Source: a virus | IMG/VR virus record: IMGVR_UViG_3300032313_001576 | Coordinates: 1 to 57,560 of that record | DNA length: 57,560 nucleotides | Direction: 5' to 3' (one strand) | Shown: positions 17,716 to 27,395 of the stretch, piece after piece | Position numbering within the stretch: the stretch's first letter is position 1 | How the letters are laid out: each line of letters starts with the position of its first letter | Notes under the pieces: generated by a model | What the model saw: only the letters and a program-made list of their open reading frames with translations | Databases searched by the model: none | Told to the model about the DNA's origin: nothing | Position numbers and translations under genes: made by a program

Positions 17716-18306
17716 ATGGCTGGACAGTTCGTCACCATTCTGAATCCTGGGTACTCTACCCTCTACACGCGCGACCTCGGGTACACCGTTGTCGCAAACG
17801 TTGATGGGGGCGCTTCTGCGAATCCCTTCAACCCTGATTCCACGAACCCGCTGCAAGAGGGCGAGTGGCTGACTTTCGACGGTACCGGCAAACTGAAGCG
17901 CGCAGCTGCTAACGTCGCTTACGACGCTGCTTCCCCCGCAGCCCTCTCCGTCGCGACGTCTGACGCGGGTAGTGCCAACGACCTGGCGACGACTCCCTGC
18001 TTCCTGTACTTCCAGGAGCGCGGGCGCTACGACGCGCAGCTTACCCGGAAGGCACACTGCATCACTGGTCCAGTCGGTTTCGAATTCCGGACTAAGATGA
18101 TTGTCTGTGCTTCCGGCCACGCTGGCGAGCGATGCTTCGTCCAGCTCTGCAATGACTCCAGCGGCCGTCAGGTTGCTGCCCTCGTCTCTGAGAGTGCGGT
18201 GGGTGACGGCGTAACTCCCGCTTCAGGAGATTGGTACGCTGGCGTCATCATGCAGGTTCACGGCACCAACGACGCAACCGTGCTGTTCCAGCCCGGCTAC
18301 CTCTAA
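17716..18306 (+). CDS. Putative head decoration protein
   Basis: A 196-aa beta-rich protein immediately upstream of the major capsid gene, preceded by an AGGAG site. It lacks helices and K-x-A-S segments and has many small residues and alternating hydrophobics, as in capsid decoration proteins placed before the capsid gene in many phages. Assignment rests on position and composition; a fibre-like accessory is possible. Confidence 0.5.
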   Translation: MAGQFVTILNPGYSTLYTRDLGYTVVANVDGGASANPFNPDSTNPLQEGEWLTFDGTGKLKRAAANVAYDAASPAALSVATSDAGSANDLATTPCFLYFQERGRYDAQLTRKAHCITGPVGFEFRTKMIVCASGHAGERCFVQLCNDSSGRQVAALVSESAVGDGVTPASGDWYAGVIMQVHGTNDATVLFQPGYL

Positions 18307-18334
18307 TCGACCCAACGTCCCGTAGGAGAACACC

Positions 18335-19465
18335 ATGGACTACTCCGCAGATATGGTGAACTCGGGCTTCATTGAGCGCCTCGAGACCGAGGGTCCAACG
18401 AAGACCGCAGCCGCCTCTCTCAACTACATCAAGGACCGCCTCCGCGAGTCCAGCTTCGCCGACATGATCGTTCCGAACGAGCGTGTTGTGCGTGGCGACC
18501 TTCAGCGTTCCACCGAGCATGACACGCTCGTGAAGATCGTGGACATTGAGCCGGGCTCCCGGGCGATGGCCGTGAACTTCCGCGGTCAGCCGACGGCTGA
18601 GTACGTGAATGGCAAGCGGTACGCCATCTCCTTCTTCACCATCTCGTCCCTCAAGTTCGAGATCGTTGAGCAGGAGCTGATGGCCTACGAGATGCCCATC
18701 ACGCGCATCATCGAGGAGAACAGCCTCAAGGACATGGTCGAGGTGAAGGATCGCGAGTTCCTGAACCACGTCGAGTCCTGCGTCAACGCCATGCAGGCCG
18801 AGGGCAACTCTGGCTCTGCTGCCTTCTCTGTCGCCGGTGGCCAGCTCACCGTCTCGAAGATCAAGGGCGTTCTCGCGACCCAGTCGGGCGGCTCGGCCAC
18901 GGACTTCGACGTGTACGCGATTCAGCGCGCTGACATCGTGAACATCAAGAAGCTCCTGAAGCGCCAGATCGTCGTCGGCAGTGAGACCATCCGCGCTGGC
19001 CGCCTGCGGCCCGCTCTGATGCTCATGACCGAGAGCGATGCGGACGATTTCGACCAGTGGACCCACGAGGACTACGGCGATCGTCTTCAGAGCGAGACGG
19101 CGCTCGATGGCTACACCTACAACAAGGTGTTGGGCCTTCGGATCATCCGGACCATCAAGAACGACATCCTCCGCGAGGGGAACGTCTACGTCTTCACGGC
19201 CCCGGAGTTCTTCGGCCGGAACTACACGCTGAACGACGTGAAGTTCTACATCGACAAGGTCGCGAACCGCATCTTCTGGCAGGCCTGGATGGACGTCGGC
19301 ATGGGCTTTGGCAACATCGCCGCCGTCGTCAAGCTCGAGCTCTACCCGGGCGATGCGACAGACGCCAGCGCCACGTCGGTCATCCCTGTTGAGGAGAGCG
19401 CCATCGGCGCGCTCAACAACAAGGTCGCTGAGGGCCTGACCTTCCCGAACATCAACGTCTTCTGA
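18335..19465 (+). CDS. Major capsid protein, HK97-fold type
   Basis: A 376-aa protein with a strong AGGAG site, followed directly by a rho-independent terminator. Order and length fit an HK97-fold capsid protein: an N-terminal arm (FADMIVPNERVVRGDL), E-loop-like beta region (AMAVNFRGQPTAEYVNGKRY) and P-domain helix ending in a Cys-containing HVESCVNAM. An A-domain follows with FDVYAIQRADIVNIKKLLK. TKTAAAS near residue 26 is a candidate trimming point. The conclusion comes from features and location between protease/scaffold-type and connector-type genes, not from a database match. Confidence 0.75.
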   Translation: MDYSADMVNSGFIERLETEGPTKTAAASLNYIKDRLRESSFADMIVPNERVVRGDLQRSTEHDTLVKIVDIEPGSRAMAVNFRGQPTAEYVNGKRYAISFFTISSLKFEIVEQELMAYEMPITRIIEENSLKDMVEVKDREFLNHVESCVNAMQAEGNSGSAAFSVAGGQLTVSKIKGVLATQSGGSATDFDVYAIQRADIVNIKKLLKRQIVVGSETIRAGRLRPALMLMTESDADDFDQWTHEDYGDRLQSETALDGYTYNKVLGLRIIRTIKNDILREGNVYVFTAPEFFGRNYTLNDVKFYIDKVANRIFWQAWMDVGMGFGNIAAVVKLELYPGDATDASATSVIPVEESAIGALNNKVAEGLTFPNINVF

Positions 19466-19491
19466 CGTTGAGACCGGGGACGGTCTCATTG

Positions 19492-19523
19492 GCCCCGGTC
19501 CGCCTGTCGGGCCGGGGCTTTTT
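19492..19523 (+). terminator. Rho-independent terminator after capsid gene
   Basis: GCCCCGG / CCGGGGC stem with a 13-nt loop followed by TTTTT. A second small stem (GAGACC / GGTCTC, 19470-19487) precedes it. It would lower transcription of the connector genes relative to the capsid gene. Confidence 0.85.
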
Positions 19524-19539
19524 ACTTAGAGGACAACAC

Positions 19540-20112
19540 ATGAAGATCGTCATCCAGAACGTCGTACGTGATCCGAGCACGCATGAGATTCGACGTCGCA
19601 ATCCCGGCTCCGTGACGCCGTCTCCGGTGATTGCGGGTGCCCATCTTCCACCGCGCCGCAGTCGGAACGTGGACACTTCGGTGCTCCAGCCTGCTGATGT
19701 GCGCTACATCATTGAGCTGATCTCTTGCGGCGTAGTCCGCGTGTTTTCGGCATCCCCGTTTGCGGAGTTGTCCGAGTCTCATCTTCGCGGGCTGTTGTCT
19801 GCCGAAGTAGCGGCACCCGAGGTGGCTGCGCCGCCTCCTGTCGTAGAAACTCCTCCCGCACCGCCGGAACCGATTGCGGTATCTCCTACTGTGGAGGCAC
19901 CTCCCGTAGAGGAGCCTACCGTAGAGGATCCCGAGGCCGCCCCCGAGAGCCCTACGTGGGCGGAGGACGAGGGCACACCTGGCCTCCGAGAGTCTTTGCT
20001 CGAGCTGACCAATGCCAAGCTGCGCGCCAAGTTGGCCGAGGTCGGCGGTGGCAATGGTACAGGTCTCTCCAAGTCGCAGCTTGTCGACGCCATCCTTGAG
20101 AGGATCGCATGA
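19540..20112 (+). CDS. Pro-rich linker protein with C-terminal SAP-like motif
   Basis: ATG 19540 has AGAGGA upstream, just past the terminator. The 190-aa product has a globular N-terminal 90 residues, a long Pro/Glu/Val/Ala linker (about 95-150) and a C-terminal helix-extended-helix (LTNAKLRAKLAEVGGG...LSKSQLVDAILERI) that matches a SAP-type nucleic-acid-binding pattern. It may contact DNA at the head vertex or be a head-tail joining component; both are inference. Its end overlaps the next gene as ATGA. Confidence 0.5.
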   Translation: MKIVIQNVVRDPSTHEIRRRNPGSVTPSPVIAGAHLPPRRSRNVDTSVLQPADVRYIIELISCGVVRVFSASPFAELSESHLRGLLSAEVAAPEVAAPPPVVETPPAPPEPIAVSPTVEAPPVEEPTVEDPEAAPESPTWAEDEGTPGLRESLLELTNAKLRAKLAEVGGGNGTGLSKSQLVDAILERIA

Positions 20113-20576
20113 TCGTCCACAACATCAGTGACCGGCCGAACACCGCGTCCCTCCCGACCGCAATCTGCGTGGGCAACACTCTCATCCGCCCTGGCAAGTT
20201 TGCTGAGATCCCCGAAGGGGACATCAGCGAAAAGGTCCGTAAGCTGCACGGGTCGCACCTGTGGATCGGACGCACGCTTCCTCCGAAGTTCACTTCGACG
20301 AGCAAGAGTGCGCTTCGCAATCTACAGGTGACCACGACGCCGATGACGCAGGATGAGGCGCTGGCGTATCTGCGCACACTGGAGAAGGAGGATCTTCTCG
20401 GGCTGTGTCAGCAGATCTCCCCTCCTCTTGTGTTCAACAAGTCGCCTGGACCGCAGATGCTGGCCATCCTGCTGTCTCGCGCGATCTTCAAGGACGGCGT
20501 GCAGGTAAACCCGGAGTCCTTCTTCTGGCTTCGCCGGTGGGCCAAGCGCGGAACGGACTTTGAGGAGAGAGACTGA
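20109..20576 (+). CDS. Unassigned connector-region protein
   Basis: A 155-aa product, ATGA-coupled upstream and overlapping the next start by one base. It has a beta-strand N-terminus (ICVGNTLIRPGKFAEIP) and a helical C-terminus with several Trp/Leu. The beginning resembles the small beta domain at the start of the next-door protein at 19540. Position suggests a head-tail junction role. Confidence 0.5.
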   Translation: MIVHNISDRPNTASLPTAICVGNTLIRPGKFAEIPEGDISEKVRKLHGSHLWIGRTLPPKFTSTSKSALRNLQVTTTPMTQDEALAYLRTLEKEDLLGLCQQISPPLVFNKSPGPQMLAILLSRAIFKDGVQVNPESFFWLRRWAKRGTDFEERD

Positions 20577-21076
20577 TGTCCTTTGAGAGCACTACAGTCA
20601 TTCCCTCGGCGAGCAAGAGGATGAACGAGGTCGTGGCGATGATTCGCCTCTACCTGCGTGACTTCCCCGAACTCAATCGCCTGATCTCTGGCGAGGAGAC
20701 CAGCGACCGCATGATCGCGTGGGCAGTTGTGGACGCCATCGACGACTACAACTCGACTCCACCGTTCATTGGGAATGTAGGGCTCAAGAACTTCCCCTCC
20801 CTCAGCATGCTGAGGGAGGCGGCAGTCATTCGTATTCTGGAATCAGTCGGACTCCTTCAGCTACGGAATCAGATGAACTACTCGGACGGAGGAATCTCCG
20901 TCTCGGTGTCTGACAAGTCTCAGTTCTTGATGGGCTGGATTCAGATGCTCCGCAATTCCTACGAACAAAAGAAGATGCGGGTGAAGTCTTCGCTGAACGT
21001 AGAGTACGCCTTCGAAGGCGGTGGTGTAGAGTCTGAGTACTTCGTCATCAACGGCGTCTACTTCTCGAACTTCTGA
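20576..21076 (+). CDS. Putative head-tail connector/neck protein
   Basis: A 166-aa, mostly helical protein. An N-terminal helical bundle (MIRLYLRDFPELNRLI) is followed by a DAIDDYNSTPP loop, a long helix and a C-terminal beta hairpin. Helical proteins of this size just after the capsid gene are often connector (gp6/gp15-type) proteins. Family not proven. Confidence 0.5.
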   Translation: MSFESTTVIPSASKRMNEVVAMIRLYLRDFPELNRLISGEETSDRMIAWAVVDAIDDYNSTPPFIGNVGLKNFPSLSMLREAAVIRILESVGLLQLRNQMNYSDGGISVSVSDKSQFLMGWIQMLRNSYEQKKMRVKSSLNVEYAFEGGGVESEYFVINGVYFSNF

Positions 21077-21083
21077 GGCTCTT

Positions 21084-21590
21084 ATGGAAGATCTGTTCTC
21101 CAACTCGCATTCGGACATTCCGGACGCCCTATGGAAGTCGGCATCTCCTATGGAGCGCCAGCTTGCCGCTGTCGAGTACTGGGCAGAGCTTCGTGGTGTT
21201 GAGAAGACGGCCGGCTCCACGTCTATAAGAAGGCGCCTCATTGATTTACTGGCGAAAGACGAAGGCCCAGATCACATTAGCGCAGCAATTGTCGGAGGTC
21301 TTGCGGGAGCGGAGTCTATCTATGACAGCCTGAAGCACAAGACTTCTACCGACAAAGAGAGGCTGACGAACGAACAATTCCGACTAAAGCTGGAAAAGGC
21401 GTCTATAGACGAGGCTCGCAGGAGAGGAGCCCCCAGCAAATTTAAAGAGGATATCCACAGTCTCAAAAAGCGTATTGCGGACTTCCGCAGTGACCATCCA
21501 GCCTTAGCAGCTGCACTCCAGACTGCTGCCGGGGTTGGGGCAGGATACGGGGCATCGAGGATCATTAAGAAGCAACTGCGAGGGCAGTAA
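21084..21590 (+). CDS. Unassigned protein with internal VEKTAGS segment
   Basis: A 168-aa product with an N-terminal LWKSASP and VEYWAELRGVEKTAGST, which reads like the tag-plus-K-x-A element of other late proteins. A charged coiled-coil centre is followed by a C-terminal Gly/Ala hydrophobic segment and a basic tail (RIIKKQLRGQ). Such architecture suits a small internal or membrane-interacting virion protein. Function unknown. Confidence 0.5.
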   Translation: MEDLFSNSHSDIPDALWKSASPMERQLAAVEYWAELRGVEKTAGSTSIRRRLIDLLAKDEGPDHISAAIVGGLAGAESIYDSLKHKTSTDKERLTNEQFRLKLEKASIDEARRRGAPSKFKEDIHSLKKRIADFRSDHPALAAALQTAAGVGAGYGASRIIKKQLRGQ

Positions 21591-22468
21591 TGCTTCAGTT
21601 CCGCAACGAGCGCGTTGTCTCTTTTTCTCTGAACTACAATGACGTGTTCTGGGAGATCGAGTCGACCACGGAAGATGTACAGCAGTACGAGTTCTATGTG
21701 GAACGCTCCGAGGCGGAGGCGGGTCCGTGGGACACGATCGCCGGCCCTCTGGTTGATCAGTACATGATCCGCGACAATGCGGTTCATTCGATCACCACAA
21801 ACGCGCGCACTTTATTTTATCGAATTCGGTGTCGGCACGTTCCCACAGACCGTGTCGTCTACTCTGTGACCTTTGATCGAGAGGGGAGCCCCAACATCCT
21901 CGCAACGGAGATGATCCGACTCGAGCGTGTGCTCTTCGAGGAGTTCGTTGGGGTCCGCTGCTGGCTCTTTCCCAGACGATCGTTCGGACAGAGGTGCCCC
22001 AATTGCTATGATCAAGTTCTTGGAAAGACGGTAGATACTCGCTGCCCCACTTGTTGGGGCACTGGCTTTAGCGGGGGATACCACTACCCAACGGCCTTCT
22101 GGGCTCAGATCGACGCCATGCCAGAGACTGAGCAGGTCTCTGTTGAGGATCATCGTCGAGTACAGGTTGCCCAGCTTCGTTGCGGCCCAAGCCCAGCAAT
22201 CAAGCCGCTGGATCTGATCATCGACAACCAGAACCGTCGCTACAGAGTTACGGAATCTGGCGGAACTGCGATGTCGGGCGTTCGCGTGCGTGCAGAGATC
22301 AAGATGGTTCTTATTCAGAAGGGGTCGGTTGAGGATAAGATCCCGCTCAAAGTAGATACTTCCACGGTGGTCCTGAGCCCCCGAAGAAATTTTCAAAATG
22401 CCCACACACAAGAAGCTTCTAAAACCCGGGACCTAGATGTGTTCTCTCTTTACGGAGTACGGCCATGA
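21590..22468 (+). CDS. Zinc-ribbon neck/tail-completion candidate
   Basis: A 292-aa protein with an Ig/FN3-like beta N-terminus. At about residues 136-160 there is a CxxC pair (RCPNCYD) followed by a second (TRCPTCWGTGF), the CxxCxGxG-like pattern of DnaJ-type zinc ribbons. A beta-rich C-terminus follows. Zinc-ribbon proteins of this layout occur among head-to-tail joining proteins of large phages. The metal site is clear; the function is inferred. Confidence 0.55.
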   Translation: MLQFRNERVVSFSLNYNDVFWEIESTTEDVQQYEFYVERSEAEAGPWDTIAGPLVDQYMIRDNAVHSITTNARTLFYRIRCRHVPTDRVVYSVTFDREGSPNILATEMIRLERVLFEEFVGVRCWLFPRRSFGQRCPNCYDQVLGKTVDTRCPTCWGTGFSGGYHYPTAFWAQIDAMPETEQVSVEDHRRVQVAQLRCGPSPAIKPLDLIIDNQNRRYRVTESGGTAMSGVRVRAEIKMVLIQKGSVEDKIPLKVDTSTVVLSPRRNFQNAHTQEASKTRDLDVFSLYGVRP

Positions 22469-22776
22469 GCGACAGTAACGAGCGCAAAGAAAGTCTTGTG
22501 GAGATTGTAGGACTTCCTACCCTAGCTGCTGGAGCCGGTACCCTAATTGGGGGAGTCATAGGAGGTGGCGCAACTCGTAGGATTCTAGAAACACCGGGGA
22601 TCCAGGAAAAGCTTAGGAGGATGACTAGTGAGAAGCGCCGAAATCTGGTCCATACACTCCATTCTCTCGGGGCAGGGGCGGCAGGAACTGCATCTGCCGT
22701 AGGAAGCTATGGGCTTTCAGAGTACATTCGGGACCGCATGGATAAGCGCAGAGAGATGGAGAGGGGCAGGAAGTGA
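22465..22776 (+). CDS. Small Gly-rich membrane protein
   Basis: A 103-aa product, ATGA-coupled. A Gly/Ala/Ile segment (LAAGAGTLIGGVIGGG, about residues 19-35) and a second (LGAGAAGTASAVG) are likely membrane-active, flanked by strongly basic regions. Its last bases contain the GTG start of the next gene. Function unknown. Confidence 0.5.
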   Translation: MSDSNERKESLVEIVGLPTLAAGAGTLIGGVIGGGATRRILETPGIQEKLRRMTSEKRRNLVHTLHSLGAGAAGTASAVGSYGLSEYIRDRMDKRREMERGRK

Positions 22777-23612
22777 GCTTCGCGCATACACGACGCTCCG
22801 CACTTGAAGTAGGCAGGGGAGACGATCCCGCTGTCTACGCAATGCGTCTGTATGTGCAATATCTTCAAGGTCTCTTTAACTGGATGCCGGCTGGAACATT
22901 CCACTGGGAACCAGACGATGAAGTTTCAGAGATTCTCATTCGAGGACAGGCTCCCCTAAATACGGAAGTAGTGGGCAAGAGACCCGCTCTCACCGTTGTG
23001 ATGGGACCATATCAGTATGCAGGCATCGGCATCGACAACCTTCTGTCCTACAACATGAACAATGGAGCCCGAAAGAGGACAGATCTTCTTTCGGGATACC
23101 TTGTTGTCTATACGCTCGCCGATTCTGACATCGTCGCCATGCGGCTTGCGCACCTCGTCTCACACCACACTCGCGTCAATCAGCGGCTGTTGGAGAGTCC
23201 AGGTGGGTTTTACTCTATCGCACGGCCCTCTCCTACGGTAAACTCTCCCAGTCCTCCAGGTCAGCTTGTTGTCGGCGACCCCGGGCAGCTGATCATGTGC
23301 CAGGTTAACATCCCCTTCCAACTTCAATGGACCTGGGAAACCAGTCCAAAACAGTCTGCCCAGTTCAGGTCTCTCGACCTAATCACAGGATCGAGACGCG
23401 CATCAGAGTACGAATTCACACCGGACGAGACCATTGCTTCTATACGATTGGCGATGAACACCGATGATGTCCGCGTGCGGCGCCTTGGTGGTGGTAGAAT
23501 CGTCGACAGAAGTAACGGGATTCCGACCTACCATCAGCCGGTGACTGAGACCATCCACGAAGGGATCGAAGATTTCCAAATCTCCGGTCTTGAAGACTTC
23601 CAGGACGAATAG
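22773..23612 (+). CDS. Putative tail-completion/neck protein
   Basis: The GTG 22773 start overlaps the previous stop. The 279-aa mixed alpha/beta protein contains GTFHWEPDDEVSEILIRGQAP and a beta-rich C-terminus ending in acidic IEDFQISGLEDFQDE. Position directly before the sheath gene suggests a tail terminator or neck protein. No diagnostic motif. Confidence 0.5.
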   Translation: MSFAHTRRSALEVGRGDDPAVYAMRLYVQYLQGLFNWMPAGTFHWEPDDEVSEILIRGQAPLNTEVVGKRPALTVVMGPYQYAGIGIDNLLSYNMNNGARKRTDLLSGYLVVYTLADSDIVAMRLAHLVSHHTRVNQRLLESPGGFYSIARPSPTVNSPSPPGQLVVGDPGQLIMCQVNIPFQLQWTWETSPKQSAQFRSLDLITGSRRASEYEFTPDETIASIRLAMNTDDVRVRRLGGGRIVDRSNGIPTYHQPVTETIHEGIEDFQISGLEDFQDE

Positions 23613-23624
23613 GAGTGACCTCCA

Positions 23625-26600
23625 ATGGCAAGTGAAAACCGCCCCGGCGTCATCGTGGTTCAGGAGCTCCGTGAGACTCCTGCTGCGGTCGCAACTCCTA
23701 CCCTCAACCCGGTGGTTGTCGGCCCCTGCTACCAGATCGTGAACGCGATTGACAGCTCTGGTGCGGTCAACGGCGATGCCGAGTACACCACACAGCGGTA
23801 CACGCAGACCTCTCTTGCGATCACGCAGGCCGAGTTCCCCGATCCGCGCGACAACATCGATGAGATCAACATCGACGAGTCGCAGGTCGGCGCACGCCTA
23901 CTGTACGCAGGCGCACTGACCACGCTTCCGCGTGGTTCGCACGGGAGCACAGGCTCGGCCTTCCTGGCCTCTCTCAATGAGGCGCGGCGCGCAGTTGTCG
24001 TGTTCGACTCCGGGAGCACGGAGTTTGCCTTTGGGAGCACCACGCTTCTTCTAAACATCAAGGCCAACAGCCCGTCTGACGCGACGCCCACAGTCGTTCC
24101 GTTTGTGGGCACGATGTCCCCTGCGGCCGTTGCGGCAGCCCTCGCGGGCGTCCCGGGCGTCACCGTCACCGCGTACTCGGACTTGTCTGACTTCGATGCA
24201 AGCCTGAGCACGGATGCCGGCGTGGTCATCCAGAGCCGGGTGTTTGGCGCCGCGTCTTCGATCTTCGTCACCGGGAGCGCACTGCCGACTCTGACGGACG
24301 GAGAAAGCTCCGCTCTCGTGGCGGCCTCGACCTACCGGATCGAGGGATCTGGCTTCCGGGGACAAGATGACCTGGACGGAGACCTGACAACTCCGTGGAT
24401 CGAGTTCCACACGGGCCAGTACCTCGTCAACGCCGCCGTCACTTCGGTTGCCTCTCCCTTCTTCCTTCAGGCGAAGGATGGGACACTTGGCGGTGTTGCA
24501 CCTGCTCCGGTGTTCACCGGCTCCGGCGCGACCGTCCCGCTCAAGGCGGCGACTGCCACGACCCCGGGCGATGAGTTCTGGGCCGATGGCACTCAGGTCG
24601 GCGCAGCGGTTGTGACCGCTGTTGAGAGTGCGCGCTTCAAGCTCGGTACACTCGACTCGTCTCGATCCACGTTCGATGCGGACGGTAACCTGTCTTCTGC
24701 GGTCTACTCGACCATCGAGGTCAGCACGCCCTCGGCGATGGTTCCGTTCGCTCCGGTGTACGCGTACTTCATCGCGAATAATCTGGTGTGGGGGTCTGTG
24801 ACTCCCGCCCCGGAAGCGGCGGAACTGTTGGGTGATGACGGGGGCGCCCTTGCTGCCCTCCCCGCGCAGCTTCTTAGCTCGCCCTTCTCTGCCACGATCC
24901 CCGTCCTGACGGGCGGAACGCTCACCTTCCGGATTGTGGAAGACGGCGTCACCCTGGATGACGTGACCCACACGTTCGTAGCGTCTGTCGGGAGCAACCT
25001 GGCAGCCGCGGTTACCAGCCTGAACGCCAACACTGCCCTCTCTGCCCTTACCTTCTCCCTGGGCGAAGACAGCGGCGGCGACAAGATCCTGATGGTCTCG
25101 ACCGTCAAGACTGGCGCTGACCAGAGCGTAATGGTTCTTGGGACAGAGTCGACGACGGTCGTGACGACCTTCGGGTTCGCATCTGGCGACACGGCCGTTG
25201 GCGTGGATGTTGAGTACGCGGAGGTAGCGAGCGTAACCAGCACTGCGCTTGACTTTGCCGGAACGGCATCTGTGACTGTGACCGTCACGGCCGCGCTCGG
25301 AGACCTCACGCTCAGCTGGGATCTCCCGACGTTGTCCGGCTCGGGTATCGGGTCGGCCGACGAGTTTGCCGCCGCCCTTGCGGGCGAGACAGCCAGTGGC
25401 GGGACCTACCCTCTGTACTTTGAAAACGACACGGGCCTGCAACACGTTGCAAACGTGGTCGCGGTTGGATCCCAGGTCAGATTTACACTCGTCCGTGGCG
25501 GAGCAGAGAACGACATCACGGTCGCGGTGGCAAACACTGCGCGCATGGCGTTTGGTAGCTCCGCAACCTCGGGCACGGACGCAGGCGCCGATACACTCAA
25601 GAACACGCGCCTGAAGTTCACACTGGACAGCAATCCGCATGTCTACGAGGTGGACTTTACCAGCAACTCTCTCCGTGAGGCGGTAGACGCCATCAACGAG
25701 GCAGTCGGCGGCTCTACGGACATCGCCAGCGAAGATGGACTCGCCCTTCTTCTGACCAGCGCCTTCTCGGGCGCTGCCTCGAAGATTGAGGTTGTGGACG
25801 ATGCCGACGATCCGACCTCGACGGCGACGCCGGTCCTCTTCTCAACACTGACGGCTTCGGGCTCCGGAAGGCCGAACCCGAGCTTCTATGTTGATGGCGA
25901 GGGTACGGTACACATCAGCCCGCATGTCCTCCGCAACAGGAGCACGGGTGTTCCGCTGGACCTCACCTCGAGCGGTGCGCGGGTCTACATCGACTATGTC
26001 GGTCTCCGACTGGATGTGACGTCCGCAGCCACAAATCCCGCACTCCTCACCTTCACAGACGTGGAGACGATGGACGCGGCGATTGGGCCGATCTCGACAG
26101 AAAATCCTCTGGCGCTTGCCTGCTTCCTCATGCTCCAGAACGCCCCGACGCAGTCAGTATCTGCCCTTGGCGTCAGCGCAGTAAGCACGACTGCTCCGAT
26201 GGGGACGACCACGGCGCACCTGGCGGCCCTCACGTTCCTGGAGAGCAAGGACGTCTACGCCATCGCTCCGCTGACAGACGATCCGTTTGTGCAGCAGCTC
26301 TACTCGACTCACGTCGAGAGCATGAGCGCGCCGGAAGAGCGCGGCGAGCGCATCGCGATCATGTGGCAAGGTGTTCCGACTCGCGCGCAGGATACGTCGA
26401 TCCTCTCGGGCTCGGATGCTCGCGTCAACGGCGCCTCCAACAGCATCACACTCGGCTCCACGCCAATTGAGGGGCTGGCGGCACTCGGTCTGGATCCTGC
26501 CGACCTCGAGATCGACGACAACGTCTACCTCGAACTGGTCGTCTCCATGCTGGGTGAGACGAACGTCTACCGCTTCTCCGTCTCTGCGGTGAACGGAACC

Positions 26601-27395
26601 GCGCTCACTCTGCGCAGCGCCTTCTCCTCGAGCGAGAACACAGACGGGTTCTTTGACACGCCGAGCCTTGACTGGACGGATGACGAGAACCTGAGCGACA
26701 TGACCTTCGCTCTGCGTCAGCGCGGCAGCAAGCTGCTGGTCACCGGCACCTCGCTGACGGACTACGCAGCAGTCGCAGCGACCGCAGCCGCCCAGGGAGA
26801 GTCCTACAACAGCCGTCGCACCTTCCTGACCTTCAGCGGGAACGTGGACACGAGCATTGATGGCATCGTCACATCAGTGCCCGGGTACTACGCGTGCGCA
26901 GCCATCGCTGCGATGATTGGCGAGCTTCCCCCGCAGCAGCCGTTCACGCTGGTGTCGATGACGGGCTTCTCCAGGGTGTACGGCACCGACGACACCTTCA
27001 GCGAGAACCAGCTCGACACGGTTGCAGATGGCGGCCGTTACATCCTCATCAACCAGGGTGGGCGGATCGCGTCGAGACACCAGAGGTCGACAAAGAGCAC
27101 GTCCATCGAGGCGCGCGAGCTATCGATCACCAAGGCCATCGACTTCCTTGCCAAGGGACTTCGGGCCACGAACCGCGTGTACATCGGGCGCTTCGTCATC
27201 AACCCCGGCTTCATCGACCAGCTTGTCATGTCGAACGAGGGCTACCTCGCTCGCGCAGTCCAGGCCGGTGTGGTGAACTCGGCAGCACTCAACGGCGTGC
27301 TTCAGGACAGCTCCGCTCCTGATACAGTGCTGATTGAAGTGACGGTCGCTCCGGCGTACCCCTGCAACAAGATCCGCATCACCATCGTCTCGTAA
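23625..27395 (+). CDS. Tail sheath protein, unusually large
   Basis: A 1256-aa protein, roughly twice the usual sheath length. The N-terminus (RPGVIVVQELRE) and the C-terminal 250 residues (GRYILINQGGRIAS, then AIDFLAKGLRATNRV... and a final beta strand) carry the conserved sheath core that contracts the tail. Between about residues 90 and 760 lies a long beta-rich insertion. It has at least three repeats shaped like flagellin-hook IN motifs, such as AVDAINEAVGG followed by GLALLLTS. These probably decorate the tail surface. Myovirus identity rests largely on this gene. An AGGAG-like site precedes ATG 23625. Confidence 0.9.
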   Translation: MASENRPGVIVVQELRETPAAVATPTLNPVVVGPCYQIVNAIDSSGAVNGDAEYTTQRYTQTSLAITQAEFPDPRDNIDEINIDESQVGARLLYAGALTTLPRGSHGSTGSAFLASLNEARRAVVVFDSGSTEFAFGSTTLLLNIKANSPSDATPTVVPFVGTMSPAAVAAALAGVPGVTVTAYSDLSDFDASLSTDAGVVIQSRVFGAASSIFVTGSALPTLTDGESSALVAASTYRIEGSGFRGQDDLDGDLTTPWIEFHTGQYLVNAAVTSVASPFFLQAKDGTLGGVAPAPVFTGSGATVPLKAATATTPGDEFWADGTQVGAAVVTAVESARFKLGTLDSSRSTFDADGNLSSAVYSTIEVSTPSAMVPFAPVYAYFIANNLVWGSVTPAPEAAELLGDDGGALAALPAQLLSSPFSATIPVLTGGTLTFRIVEDGVTLDDVTHTFVASVGSNLAAAVTSLNANTALSALTFSLGEDSGGDKILMVSTVKTGADQSVMVLGTESTTVVTTFGFASGDTAVGVDVEYAEVASVTSTALDFAGTASVTVTVTAALGDLTLSWDLPTLSGSGIGSADEFAAALAGETASGGTYPLYFENDTGLQHVANVVAVGSQVRFTLVRGGAENDITVAVANTARMAFGSSATSGTDAGADTLKNTRLKFTLDSNPHVYEVDFTSNSLREAVDAINEAVGGSTDIASEDGLALLLTSAFSGAASKIEVVDDADDPTSTATPVLFSTLTASGSGRPNPSFYVDGEGTVHISPHVLRNRSTGVPLDLTSSGARVYIDYVGLRLDVTSAATNPALLTFTDVETMDAAIGPISTENPLALACFLMLQNAPTQSVSALGVSAVSTTAPMGTTTAHLAALTFLESKDVYAIAPLTDDPFVQQLYSTHVESMSAPEERGERIAIMWQGVPTRAQDTSILSGSDARVNGASNSITLGSTPIEGLAALGLDPADLEIDDNVYLELVVSMLGETNVYRFSVSAVNGTALTLRSAFSSSENTDGFFDTPSLDWTDDENLSDMTFALRQRGSKLLVTGTSLTDYAAVAATAAAQGESYNSRRTFLTFSGNVDTSIDGIVTSVPGYYACAAIAAMIGELPPQQPFTLVSMTGFSRVYGTDDTFSENQLDTVADGGRYILINQGGRIASRHQRSTKSTSIEARELSITKAIDFLAKGLRATNRVYIGRFVINPGFIDQLVMSNEGYLARAVQAGVVNSAALNGVLQDSSAPDTVLIEVTVAPAYPCNKIRITIVS

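Noticed and set aside
18248-19489. Antisense open frame of 413 codons over the capsid gene
   Set aside because: Shadow of the capsid gene's codon bias; no ribosome site and biased composition.
24051-25640. Long antisense open frame (529 codons) in the sheath gene
   Set aside because: Arg/Gly/Ala-rich shadow of a GC-rich coding sequence; the sheath frame is clearly the real one.
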